Assembly: GCF_027942865.1 (NCBI RefSeq)
Contig: NC_134519.1
Span: 22,726,248-22,790,247 of the forward strand
DNA: 64,000 nucleotides
DNA from: Odontesthes bonariensis
Lineage: Eukaryota; Chordata; Actinopteri; Atheriniformes; Atherinopsidae
Reading direction: 5' to 3'
Shown: positions 35,865 through 46,436 of the stretch, piece after piece
How positions within the stretch are numbered: position 1 is the first letter of the stretch
Layout of the letters: every line of letters starts with the position of its first letter
The notes under the pieces: model-generated
The model's input: only the letters and a program-made list of their open reading frames with translations
What the model was told of the DNA's origin: nothing
Database searches by the model: none
Program-made: the position numbers and the translations under genes

Positions 35865-38222
35865 AAAGGACATTACACAGCAACGGGAGTGTGCAGGCAA
35901 ACAATTACAACGGCAAAGTATTTTTGTTTATGTGTGTGAGCAAGACATTAATGTTGTTTATGAGGCAGAGGTGCAGCATTAATATTGCTCTGCCTCCTCT
36001 CATTAGATGAGGAGGGTGCATTAGTTACTGTTTGCATTCATTAATGGTTTTGTGTGTTTTCTTAAAAACATATTATGCTGTTTTTGATGCACTTTTGCAC
36101 TTTCTTAATGGATATAAATGACATTCAAAATGGGTGAAATAACGGCCTTTTTTAGGGCTGTAGATCAGTATGTTATACACTGATATAATGATGTGAGTTA
36201 TGATGGTTTTTGACTGAAATCTTAGTTAGTACGCTAATGGCATTCACAGCTGAAGAAAGAGATCATTTAAAATGGGTAAACCAGGGAAGCAAAGTAATTT
36301 TTTTCCCCCACATTTTGTTCTGCAGGTGGTGTGTCTTCGTGATTGGATCATCAGCCAACCAAACCGCATGTCAGTTAGATGTTGCAATTTGTGTTGCTGT
36401 TAAATAACAATTAAATTAAAAATGTGTCAATGTGACAAAATTATACACATAAAACAAGGTCCCTCTAATATCAAACAATAGGTCTGCTAATTTTTCAGAA
36501 TAAATTCTAAATCATCTCATATTACCACTGGTTATTTTGGTCCCTCTCTCAAGGATTCTTTATTACATAACTTTACCTTTTTGCTTTTAATTTTCAAGCA
36601 AATTAGGTCATTAAGTCTGTGCTTGGAATTCGAAATATGTGTTTGAAGATGAAGTAAAAAAACAAAAAACACATTGAAGACTTTAGTAAAAGAGCGGTAC
36701 ATTTGAATATCTAGATATCTGATGAACGGAAGCTTTTCCATAACAGCTCCATTTTCTGTAGTAAAAACAAAGCCCCGTAACCAGGGCTGCATCAGGTTAC
36801 TTTAAAATAATTTATTAGTCCACTGGATCAAGAACATGTAATCCAATCTGAGTATGTTTTGATTGTTTTCAGAATTAAAATGAGACACCTCTTACAAAAA
36901 AAGAGAAAAACGCAGACATAAAACATTTGTTCAACAAACAACTTTTTTTCCTCCCTTTGGATAATCTTGTAAGATTTATAATTTTACTATATTGGATTCT
37001 GTACCCATTTTATCTTTCCAGCAATACTGGGACAAACCTATGGTGTAATGTTTGAATTCAACAGGATGATGTTCCTTTTGTACAAGGTTTTTGTTGCTGC
37101 TGTTCTTCAAATGAAAGAGAAGCAGTCACTCAAAACTTTCATTTTCACTGGAAATAAAAACCAATATAAACATCATTATCAATATGTAGCATCCAAAATA
37201 AACCTTAGTCAAATCAGCATTAACAAAACCGGCAACTTGAGAGGAGAGTGTGATGTTAATTAGCAACAGAACATATTCTGGTTTTAGAAATGGTCAAATC
37301 ACACACCAATCACAATCACATGCTGTCTACATGTGTAGTGTATATATATAAAAATGTTCAATATTGTGAAGACAGATGTGACCAAATAGTCCTTTACAAT
37401 CTAAGTATAATTTCATTACACATTTTTTCAAATGCAACCAGAACATATTAGTTGCTTTCAGTAATCTGAACAAACAGTCCTCCTTACAAGAAAGAGGGGG
37501 TTGGAAATCAGCAAAAATCCTTACTTCTTTCAATAAACTAACTTGCATGTCAAACAGCATTTATGACGATCATTGTGGCGTTCCAAAATCCCGTTGACAT
37601 GTGCTAGCCCCAGAGCTCTCGTTTTTTTTTTTTTTGTTTTGTTTATCGCGAGATTGACACAACAGCTGCAAGTAGCGCATTGTGCTGCTGAGCTCCTCAC
37701 TCCGCCTCATCTTCATCTCTTGCCATTTTTTTCCTTGAATCGAAATTAAAATCAACTTGCTTTGTGTCAGTGCAGTGACCATAATGCTTGTTAGCGTAAG
37801 TACCGTTACGTCTGGTAATCTGGAGGAACTAACCTACCCAAAGCTAGCCAATTAGCTAAGGTTAGCCTAATTTGTTTTTATATGTTGATGCTCTGCTGTT
37901 TGTATTGTGAGTCAGGTAATGATCATTTAAGTAGAGCCAGTTCAGTCCCATTTTGAGGTCGATACTCATTTACTCAGACACCCACCTGACAACAGTTAGT
38001 TTACTTAACATGAAACGGAACTTTAATCCTAGATGCCCAATTAGCATCTACAAGATTGTGGTGGTTGAACGCTTAAAAACTGCATGTGATAATCCCAAAT
38101 AGTATTGTTTTTTTTCACTGTCTAAATTAGAAACCTCCACAAGGAGATAAACACAGGGTATTGTCAATCTTGTTATCAAAAGTGTTACTAAATCCCAGCT
38201 CATAGTTTATTCAAAAGCCAGT

Positions 38223-38421
38223 TTAGAAGCATTTAAGAGAATATTGGAGGAGCTGGAGCTTGATGAACAACAGAGGGTTAGAAGCTTTCCTCACTCAGAG
38301 AGTCAAGATTGGCGAGTTGAAAGATGATGACCTTCGTCATATCTGGGAATTGGGTGCAGGCAATGGAGGAATGTTCATCAAGAAGTGCCACAAAACTTCA
38401 GGCATAATCATGGCAAGAAAA
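38223..38421 (+). pseudogene. map2k2 relic, exon 2 (ATP-binding lobe)
   Basis: Reads [10 protein letters not shown], then after a frame change near 38277 [31 protein letters not shown] and TSGIIMARK, up to an intact GTGAGC donor. It matches MEK residues from the N-terminal helix through the Gly-rich loop to the MARK segment before the catalytic-lysine helix region. Confidence 0.92.
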
Positions 38422-38439
38422 GTGAGCTGAAAATAGACT

Positions 38440-38506
38440 TATAGTGAAGTGAAATTTATTTATATAGCACTTTTCAGCAACAAGGCGATCCAAAGTGCTT
38501 ATAGCA
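38440..38506 (+). repeat. interspersed repeat fragment inside the map2k2 relic
   Basis: GAAATTTATTTATATAGCAC followed by ATCCAAAGTGCTT is the common fish TTTATTTATATAGC...CAAAGTGCTT repeat motif. It lies in the intron between relic exons 2 and 3. Confidence 0.5.
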
Positions 38507-38664
38507 GTGGTGATGCTGTGGTGACAAAACTAATTACTATTTCTGTTGAAAATAACAGGTACAAATATATATGTATGTACTGTATATGTTGAACATGTTG
38601 ATATTATGCATTCATTGTTATGTTAAACACATGCTATAGTGACAACAGACAACATTATTTTCAG

Positions 38665-38785
38665 ATTAACTCATTCGCCTAGAATTTAAACCTGCAAGCT
38701 TCAGGTCCTACATGAGTGTAATTCACCCCACATGTTAGGACTGTGGAGAGAGAGAGATCAGCATCTGGATGGAGCACATCGTGAC
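38665..38785 (+). pseudogene. map2k2 relic, exon 3
   Basis: After a TTTTCAG acceptor, degenerate LIHLEIKPA-like sequence is joined, with about 20 bases missing, to LQVLHECNSPHM and, after more loss, EISIWMEHI. The MEK core IVGFYGAFYSDG is largely gone. Confidence 0.85.
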
Positions 38786-39036
38786 CGATTTGGAGAGGGT
38801 CCTTGTAGCAAGTAGTCTGTCCTACATCTAAACTGAATGTTGTTAATGTCAGTTTCATTTTTGATGTGTCAAAGGGGTACTCTGAGGACATAAGCTCTTA
38901 GAAAACACGTTAAAGGAACCACTTTGGTATTATTTCACACATATTAATACCAGTATTTGTTATAATATTGGGAAAATGTGCTTTGGAGCGCTATTGTTGT
39001 AGCACTTTATCCTGAGCTGTTGTATTCCCTGTTTAG

Positions 39037-39114
39037 GAGGGCAGATCTCTGGATCAGGGGCTAAAAGAGGCAAAGCGGATCTCTGGAGAGATTCTGGGCA
39101 AAGTCACCATCGTT
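39037..39114 (+). pseudogene. map2k2 relic, exon 4
   Basis: GTTTAG acceptor and GTAAGG donor are intact. The sequence reads SLDQGLKEAKRISGEILGKV after a four-base insertion near the 5' end that shifts the frame. Confidence 0.9.
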
Positions 39115-40108
39115 GTAAGGATGTGGTTATCTGCCTGACATGAGATAATTTGCAATGGCAAAAAAAAAACTATTTGGTCGAAGTTGTTTTAGGGCTGGGA
39201 AGCATAGCAACTTTTTGATGCATACCAGTATTTTTTCAAACAAGTTATGCGATCTGACGTTCCGTTTATACGTATGTTCCGTTTATACGGATGTAATCTA
39301 CCACTTTCTGTATCCCCGCCTGTGTGTTTTTCTCTTGGCAGCACAGACTCGCTCCCAGCTTTTCCTCTTGCGTTCGTCTGCAGCACCTAGAGCTGCATAT
39401 GCTCATTAACATCTCATTGTTGCCAACTTAGAGGGCTTTTTTATTCAAAAACAGTAACCACCCTTAAGTGTAGCTAAATTCTGTGGAAGAGTGTTGCCAG
39501 ATGAGCCCCATAAGCCTGCACAAGCCTTCTTTCGCATGTGTCGCTGCCCAACAAAGCTGCTGCACTCTGCTAAATAGGAATCCTCTGGACTAAAACTTGT
39601 CCTGCTCAGCTAGCAGTGACAATTCAAAGCAAATAGTTGGCACCCAAATATATTTGGCAAACCACTCAAGTATTATTATGTTTTTATAGACCTAAATTAG
39701 TGAACTCCACTCCAGCAGAGCTCTGTGTAATACTCCCATGCCAAATGGAGGGAAATGAGGGCATTTTATTGTAAAAACAACGAGAGAAAATTTGTGTGGC
39801 ATTAAAATAGAACATTTCTATATAACAGTGGTAAATATCCTATCTCTCCATTCAGCCTATAGAAACACCAGGATGAATTTATCATCATGTTACTTTAAGA
39901 CTAATCAGTTTTATAAAAGCCTAAACTGTAAGGTTTTTTACTGATCACATATTCGCTTTTTATGCTATTGAGCTTAGTGTAAACCATGCACCCAATATGC
40001 CGGCATACACTATTGACCCAGACATGTTTCCTGCTCGTTTCTGAGCGTTGCTTTCACATTAAGGTTATTGACTTCTTTAATAGTTTTCACTTTTTTTTTT
40101 TCTTACAG

Positions 40109-40160
40109 GTTTTGAGAGGCCTTGCCTACCTAAGAGAGAAGCACCACATCATGCATAGAG
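40109..40160 (+). pseudogene. map2k2 relic, exon 5
   Basis: A full-length 52-base exon, VLRGLAYLREKHHIMHR, with a good polypyrimidine acceptor (TTACAG) and a GTATCC donor. No disabling change lies inside it. Confidence 0.95.
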
Positions 40161-40368
40161 GTATCCGGATTTTCATCAAGCTGATGATTGACACCATCTG
40201 AAAATGCAGAAGGTACGTCTGTGAGTCCTGATGCCAAATAGCAAGGCGAAACCTCTTTACCTGCACCGTGGTTACGCACTAACGAAACGTGTGTGATCAA
40301 GACCAGTCGGTAATGTTCTTGAGAGGTGTTTAGTTGACAGAAGTTGACTTGTTGTGTTATTCTCCCAG

Positions 40369-40492
40369 ATGTGAAACCCTCGAACATACTAGTGAATTCA
40401 CGGGGTGAGATCAAGTTCTGTGACTTTGGTGTGAGTGCGCTGCTCATAGACTCATAGCCAATTCCTTTGTTGGGACTAGATCTTTCATGTCG
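40369..40492 (+). pseudogene. map2k2 relic, exon 6 (catalytic and activation loops)
   Basis: After CTCCCAG it reads [29 protein letters not shown], then a one-base loss at the Met codon creates a stop (TAG); in the shifted frame ANSFVGTRSFMS continues. The HRD and DFG motifs are preserved as fossils. Confidence 0.95.
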
Positions 40493-40522
40493 GTATGTTG
40501 ATATTCTCTGATTTGTATCTCA

Positions 40523-40730
40523 GATGTATAAGTTTTGATCATCCACATCAAATATGTGGAGTATGGGTTTGTCCCTTGAAGAGCTGTCAGTCAGACGCTA
40601 CTACGTCCCCCCTCTCTAGATGTGAAAAAACTGGGGGCCATATTTGGATGGCCAAACCCAAACCACTGGGTAGACTTGTCAGTGGTGAGCATGATGGACG
40701 CATAAGGAAAGTGTTTAAGATAGCTATTTA
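40523..40730 (+). pseudogene. map2k2 relic, exon 7 region
   Basis: Degenerate SNMWSMGLSLEELSVRRYY then DVKKLGAIFG, and further on GRLVSGEHDG like the MEK2 proline-rich insert (GRPVSGHG). Edges are approximate; a TCTCAG acceptor lies at 40516-40521. Confidence 0.8.
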
Positions 40731-40902
40731 AAACTCAAATTGGCACATTTTCATGCCAGCCACTTCAGACGGCTCCACATGATCATAAATCAGCCTTGAT
40801 GCCAGTGAGCTTCACACCCTCGTTTTATAACCTACCTGTCCTGTGACTGAGTGAGTTTACTGTTGTATTTTTCTATGGCCTATGACCTGACTTTTTCCAC
40901 AG

Positions 40903-40955
40903 GTTAGGGTCCCATAATGGCGTTCTTTGAACCATTAGACTACATGATCAATGAG
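40903..40955 (+). pseudogene. map2k2 relic, exon 8
   Basis: After TTCCACAG, MAFFEPLDYMINE matches MAIFELLDYIVNE. The donor GT is now AT at 40956. Confidence 0.9.
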
Positions 40956-41070
40956 ATAAGAATCAAAGAAACAATCCAAAGTCATATTTCCTAACATCCT
41001 GCAACATCATGAAAGTGGCGCTCTCTTCTGGTGATTTAACATATTCACTCAACCCTTTTCTGTATTTCAG

Positions 41071-41132
41071 CCCCTTCCTAAACTACCCAATGACGTGTTC
41101 ACCAGTGATTTTCAGGATTTTGTGATAGAGTG
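41071..41132 (+). pseudogene. map2k2 relic, exon 9
   Basis: After TATTTCAG, PLPKLPNDVFTSDFQDFVIE matches [20 protein letters not shown]. The donor GT is now GG at 41133. Confidence 0.92.
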
Positions 41133-41284
41133 GGGAGGCTGAAAATATTATTCACTTGTTCTAACAAAAAAGTCTTTTTTTTCAAGTGTTTAACTATCAG
41201 ATGTCATCATAATCAAATCTAATGCCACCATTCTTGTCTGAGAGCTCGCCCTAAACAATCCTTTCTCTTGTATTGTTTCCACAG

Positions 41285-41321
41285 TCTCGTTAAAAATTCT
41301 GCAGACTTCAAAATGCTGATG
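41285..41321 (+). pseudogene. map2k2 relic, exon 10
   Basis: After TTCCACAG, LVKNSADFKMLM matches LIKNPAERADLKML with nine bases missing. The GTAAGT donor is intact. No downstream exon was recognised. Confidence 0.88.
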
Positions 41322-42291
41322 GTAAGTGTCCTCACATTTTCCTTTTTGGCCCATTATCTTTGTGCCACATGTGACATACAGTACATGTGAAACACTGTAA
41401 GGTCTGTATGTATTAGCACGTGGGCACAATTGTTGTTAACTAATATATGCCACATTTATATAAAGATTGTGAGTTTGAACTGCAAACTCACCTTAATTTG
41501 AAGGAATTTATGTCCAAGTTGAAGAAAGGGTTTAGCCCCTTGATTCCACCACGTTGCCCTATATTCTGGTGGCATTGTGGCTTTTGTTCCTCCCCTGGTG
41601 TTGCTTATTCCCACTGGGACCGTATTCGAGGAAATTTTACACAACTGTTCACATTTAGTCTCAGAGAACCAAGTATTTTTCTTGTATTCAGTAACTTGGT
41701 GACTCATCGACTCTGAGTAGTTAATGTCTTGTCCTGCAGTAGACGGTGGTCATCATCGCTTTCACAGATGGGAGTTTGTTGAATAAGGGAAGAATCTTTT
41801 AGGGCGACCCCAGCCGTCGGCTGCTCAGAGGAGGGATCATCAATCTTCAGTTGGAAAAAACGCAAAGACAAAGGACATAACTGTCGGATACAAAAGTGTA
41901 AAAATCCCAAATTTGGTGTTTGCTGGAACCGCTGTTAAAACTGAAAGGTTTGTGGTTTTTAGATGGTGAGGAATTTGTTCTTCTCATAGCTCCGTTATGA
42001 GTTGCTTTTGCCTGTAGTTTACCTATAAGGATTTGTTTCTGATTCTCTAAACTCACTGACACGGTCTACTGCTGGTAAGACATTGACTCCTCTGTCAGTA
42101 TGTTAAAATATGGGGAAGCTGCCGCCTACAAACCATCCTCTGAAATCCCATAAACTCCTTGTTTGGAACATACCTCCCTAGAAGGAATGTTGCTTTGGAT
42201 AATGTTGGTACAGGCTTATGGTTAAAATTAATGCTTTTTTCCCCCCCAAGTGCTGCGAAGCTTACACACGACACGTGTAAGTCCTAGAAAT

Positions 42292-42340
42292 AGCAGGACA
42301 TGGATTTGCCATTTTCCTGTTTTGGGGCATTTCGCTCCTT
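42292..42340 (+). repeat. 49-bp exact direct repeat, copy 1
   Basis: Identical over 49 bases to 42761-42809 (begins AGCAGGACATGGATTTGCC, ends ATTTCGCTCCTT). Sequence on either side is unrelated between copies. It is not a tandem array and does not resemble a known repeat to me. Confidence 0.95.
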
Positions 42341-42760
42341 AACTAGGAATTTGTACAGATTAATGAATTTGCTTCAAATCGGATATGCATCTGAATTAGG
42401 AAGAATGCGTGTAAAATGTATCTTGACATGTCAACTTTGTTTATTTTAAAACAAATTAGAAATGTCTTGAGTTGAAGCGCAATGTTCAAGTCATTATAAC
42501 ACGACCCTCGTGTCAAATTCTAATAAAAGATAGTTAAGTACAAAATTTCCTTGGTATATTTTAGGTTCCTTTGGAATAGCCTAAAACAGGATCGGATTAT
42601 TCTGTTACTGGTGGAATCACATTTGTTGTACACACGCAGAGGCTGGCTTTGGAAATGTACAAAATGACACTTTGAGCTCTGAAGCAAGTTGCATCGTTGC
42701 TCAATGAGCAAAGTCAGCTGCAACAAATGGCGTTTGTTTTGTATACTTTGTACCGTAAAC

Positions 42761-42809
42761 AGCAGGACATGGATTTGCCATTTTCCTGTTTTGGGGCATT
42801 TCGCTCCTT
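42761..42809 (+). repeat. 49-bp exact direct repeat, copy 2
   Basis: Second copy, 420 bases after the end of the first. Exact identity implies a recent local duplication, templated insertion or an assembly effect. Confidence 0.95.
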
Positions 42810-43369
42810 TGTCTGCCCTCTTTTTTGTGTGCTTCCCTGTGACACCTTTGTTTTAAAGACAAATTGCATGTTGTCCAAAGCTTTGCATTTTTAAAATAAC
42901 GATAAATAGCTTGAATGAATTTCAATTTGTGGGTATGACGGCTTCATTTTCTAGATTATTAACATATCACCAAAAGGGGGCAGCAGAAGAGGTTATTTAT
43001 CACTGAGGAACTCCAGTACAAGCACTAACTGAAGTGGGCTGTGTTACCAAACTGGTAATTATGAAATTTTGAGAGATGTGTTGGGTTCAGCCTGGAAAAG
43101 AAAATACCTGATATTGAAAGAACTTAAGATTAGTACACCACACTTCTAAAATAGATCATTCTACTAAAACTAAAAGTTCAATGAGAAGCTGCACAGCTCA
43201 AATGTGGAGCGATAAAATGTCTTCCCTTGAATGTCTGTCGAATCCAGGTTTAAGGTTTAGGGGCCTTGAGCTCAAAGAATGACAAAGTGTTGCAGTATGT
43301 GGTGTGGGTATGTCTGAGCAATGTTGATGGGAGGGGGAGAGCTGCAGCAGAAAAAGGCAAAAGTCTGCA

Positions 43370-43450
43370 GTCATTAATATGCAAACATGCAAATGAGAGG
43401 GTAATTAAGATTGGGCTTGTCAGTGGCTCTTTGATTGCTAATGAATTCCA
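43370..43450. promoter_or_regulatory. homeobox/octamer cluster upstream of tcf3
   Basis: CATTAATATGCAAACATGCAAATGAG, GTAATTAAG and GCTAATGAATT occur together about 2.4 kb before the proposed tcf3 promoter. ATGCAAAT is the POU octamer. Motif evidence only. Confidence 0.3.
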
Positions 43451-45779
43451 ATCTGCAAGAAAGGGGGAGGGGATGATGAGCTAAAAATTTAGGGAAAAGA
43501 GCTGGGTATTATTGTGCTTTCCTCTTTTTCTTACAATGACGAGTAGAAATGTGTGAGCAGTCTGTGGAATCCCTATGGAACTGCAGAAATGTCAATTTGA
43601 TTATCACAAAAATATGAAACACTGTTGCTGTTTGTAAAAAAAACAACAAAAAAAACTACGTGATGCCACCCAACACCAGTAAATGCCTCAGCATATTAGG
43701 ATGGGAGTTTGCACCAAGACAGTTAAGCATGCACATCATCGCTGAACATTCAGCACAGCAGGGTCGAACCACTGCAGGAAGGTAGAAACCCTTCTACTCA
43801 TTAAGAGCGATGTGGCTGACCACTGATGGGAGAGATGCTCAGAGATGGTGGGGGGTGTACACAGGAAGCGCGATGTGTTTCGCTGTTTTAATTTTTTTGT
43901 TTTTGTTTTTCTTTCTTTGCAAACAAACTCGCAGTTCACACATGAGCACACACTGCTGTTATTGCTGTTTCAGTGGTCCCTGGACACTTCTACATCTTCC
44001 TCTTTGGCATGTGAAATGGCAATATGTACACATGAAATAAAAACAAATTGAATGTGAGGAATGGGGTAAAACAGCTGCTCCTGTCAGCGTACTGGGGCTA
44101 TGATGGGTTTTTATATTTCACTGGGCTTAAAACTGACAGCTTCTACATCAAAGTGTGTGGTACCTGATAAAAATGAACATCAAAAATTCAAAGGGTGATG
44201 TCTTCATTGGACCCGACAAGCAGAAAACCCCGGCACCACTTGATTTACTGAGTCTTAAAAGGCAGTGTGTAAGATTTTTATTTTTTTTTTACCAAATGTG
44301 TTCCTGACTACCTGAATGCGGAAACACTCAACATTTGAAGTGGGGTACAAGAAGCTGATCCCGGGCCTGCTCGGTTTGCCCCGTGACAAGAATCGGAGTG
44401 TGAAGTGTGTTTGTGTTTGAGAAACAGAGGTGTGGGGAAGGGGGGGGGCTGTATTTTTAACAGGAAACAGGAAACCAGAAGTCATAACAGGATGCCCCAG
44501 GTTTTGACACTGTACCTGATGCGTGGGTGGCTGCTTGGGGTAACCCATTTACAAAGCCTGAGAGCTTGTGTCTAGATGACAAAAGGGCCCAGAAAAGAGT
44601 GGGTGGTGAGGAGAGTACGCACTCTGGGGTTAGGAAAATGGAGTTCCACTCTAAGTATAGCTGCTTGTTTTTTTTTTTGTTTTTTTTTCTGTCTTGCACC
44701 GTGCAATACAGCCTTGATGTTGTTTTACCCCAGTCTCATTTGTCCTACTTTTAAAAAAGACAGCAGTGATATGATCGCTTCCATGCGAATATATGCGCCA
44801 CCTTTCCCCAGGTGTACTGTCGGAGCTTCACACTGAATCTGTGACATGAAACTACTTTTGTCATAATGAGGTTGATGTGCCCACACCGACTGAACGCTCT
44901 TTACCACATTGCTCTTTACCAACTCCTGAGCTGAGCTGTACCCTCAGAGCCTTTTTTATTAAAGCAAGTGTCTTTAACGGTGCGGTTCTTACATTTGCAG
45001 GCAAGCAAAGATTGCCTGTTCTTTGCATGTTAAAAGTCAGAATTTATATACAAAGGCTGATGATCCTTTTGCTCAAAAGAATGACATGATAGCCAAGACC
45101 CACTCTACCCTCTCTGTTAATCAGATGCAGATGTTTGCTTTGGTGACATGTGTGCATGCGCATGTTTTTAAACCACAAAGTGGATGGCTGAGTTTTCTCG
45201 TGAAGGCCGGCACAGATGTTACTTTGGTTGTTTTCCTCCAAACCAGTTGAGGATTTCTCAAGAAATAAAAGCCGACATTTACTTGAATCTGGTCTGCATA
45301 ACCACAAATATCAAACCTTTGTAAAACAGCAACATGGATTTTTTTTCTTTTGCCTTTTTTTTCTTCTTTTTTTTTCATAATGGCTTGTGCTATATGCTCT
45401 AGCTTTCAATTTGACAAATGTAAACAGCTTCACCATTGCTTTTTTTCTCCTTTTTTTTAACGCCACCGAGGTCTTCTGATTTAATGCTTAATTATTTAAC
45501 AAAGTTGCAAATATGGAATGACATTTCCTTTTTTTTTTTTTTTTAAGGTTGTAAAACTAAACTTGGACCCCTGTAAGCCTCGTAATTTATACAGGAATTG
45601 ATGTATTGTAAGACATGAGAGATAAGGAGAAACTTGTAATATTCGTATGTTGTTTGGCGTGACCGAGCACCATCCCCCCCCCCCAACACGTTTTTTTTTC
45701 TCCACACTTGAAAATTTTTGCAGCCCAGGCAGTTCGAGAACAAATTAAAATGCTACAAAACCCATTGGCAAACAGACTG

Positions 45780-46436
45780 TCCTAGGAGCTGACGCTGAAA
45801 TGTATGAGGGCGGCTCGCGCGTCAATCAAATTTTCGTGGACTCCAATTGGTCCTCCCTCAGATATTATCGTTCCATCCTCTGCTGGTCTAGTTTGTTGGG
45901 CTTTCAGTCGTCCTCATCCGCAAGTCAACGTAGATCCCCGCAAAGCGCTACTCGGATCGTTTGTAAGTCGTTCACAGCTTCTGAACGGTGACATTCTATG
46001 CTATTTATTTATCCGCTGCATTTAATACACGGGCTGTCGAAATATGCCTCATTTGGTTTCTTCGTTTCAGCTGAAATTGGACACCGCTTATGTTTGAGCG
46101 TCCATGTCCTCCAGTGCTGCGGAGTGATATTCCATTGGAACCGACAATGTGGAGGCTGCTAAAATGTCTACTTGGAAAATGAAATGGTTACAGTTTCTAT
46201 AACTATAAGGAAAGGGTAACACGAGAGTTATGGTCGGTGAGATAGATGTGTTTTCATCAGCGTGACGAAGACAGCAACGAGACAAGACGACAGAGAAGTG
46301 GTTTTGTGTTGTCTCTCCTCCTCTTCATCAAGCCCACAGCCCGGACCACGGGAGACGGATCCTATCCCTAACTTTGTTTTTCTCTCTTCTGCTGCCGTTC
46401 ATTTCTCTCCGCTGGATGCCACGTTATTGAATACAG
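45780..46436 (+). promoter_or_regulatory. tcf3: probable tcf3 promoter and noncoding exon 1
   Basis: CpG content and sequence complexity rise here after a T-rich spacer. A CCAAT box (CCAATTGG, 45843-45850) is present. A consensus-like donor, TACAG followed by GTAAAC, ends the segment at 46436. Downstream, the first coding exon begins after an acceptor at 49553-49555, so a 5' UTR exon must lie upstream, and this is the best candidate. The start of exon 1 cannot be set. Confidence 0.5.

Larger units (their letters stand above)
25211..38222. other. onecut3-tcf3 spacer, upstream of the map2k2 relic
   Basis: No intact gene. It contains microsatellites, a LINE tail, the ONECUT-site and DR2/RFX clusters, and complex stretches (for example 25995-26420 and 34400-34560) that could be conserved noncoding elements. 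A CGCGAGAT-type promoter motif (near 37645-37655) lies about 570 bases before the first relic exon and may be part of its lost promoter. Confidence 0.5.
38223..41321 (+). pseudogene. map2k2: decayed map2k2 (MEK2-type kinase kinase) gene with introns
   Basis: Nine exon remnants keep the order and orientation of a MAP2K gene: 38223-38421, 38665-38785, 39037-39114, 40109-40160, 40369-40492, about 40523-40730, 40903-40955, 41071-41132 and 41285-41321. Recognisable pieces are [14 protein letters not shown] (Gly-rich loop), [79 protein letters not shown] and FKMLM. VLRGLAYLREKH favours MEK2 over MEK1 (VIKGLTYLREKH). Functional MEK2 is the dual-specificity kinase that activates ERK. This copy is dead: frameshifts in several exons, an internal deletion in the second, an early stop, and two lost donors. 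Introns rule out a retrocopy. Exon 1 and the last exon were not found. Confidence 0.92.
41322..45779. other. spacer between the map2k2 relic and tcf3
   Basis: No coding sequence is supported. It has the 49-bp direct repeat, a homeobox/octamer cluster at 43370-43450, a 12-of-14 CTCF-like motif at 42970-42983 and several poly-T runs (44280, 44670, 45345-45376, 45529-45544). Confidence 0.6.

Noticed and set aside
35696..36010. 104-residue open frame in the spacer
   Set aside because: No family resemblance and no splice or promoter context; overlaps an equally unlikely minus-strand frame.
37570..37782. Minus-strand frame with Lys-rich end next to a CGCGAGAT motif
   Set aside because: Considered as a first exon of an unknown gene, but the end is a poly-T artefact and nothing is recognisable. 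The CpG motif may instead belong to the lost map2k2 promoter.
38223..41321. map2k2 as a functional gene
   Set aside because: Frameshifts, an internal stop, deletions and two destroyed donor sites rule out a working kinase.
41447..41490. Possible last map2k2 exon (HIYIK resembling HTFIK)
   Set aside because: No acceptor site in front and only a few matching codons; too weak to claim.
43741..43780. GGTCGAACC as a tRNA T-arm
   Set aside because: No cloverleaf can be formed around it; no tRNA gene was found in the window.
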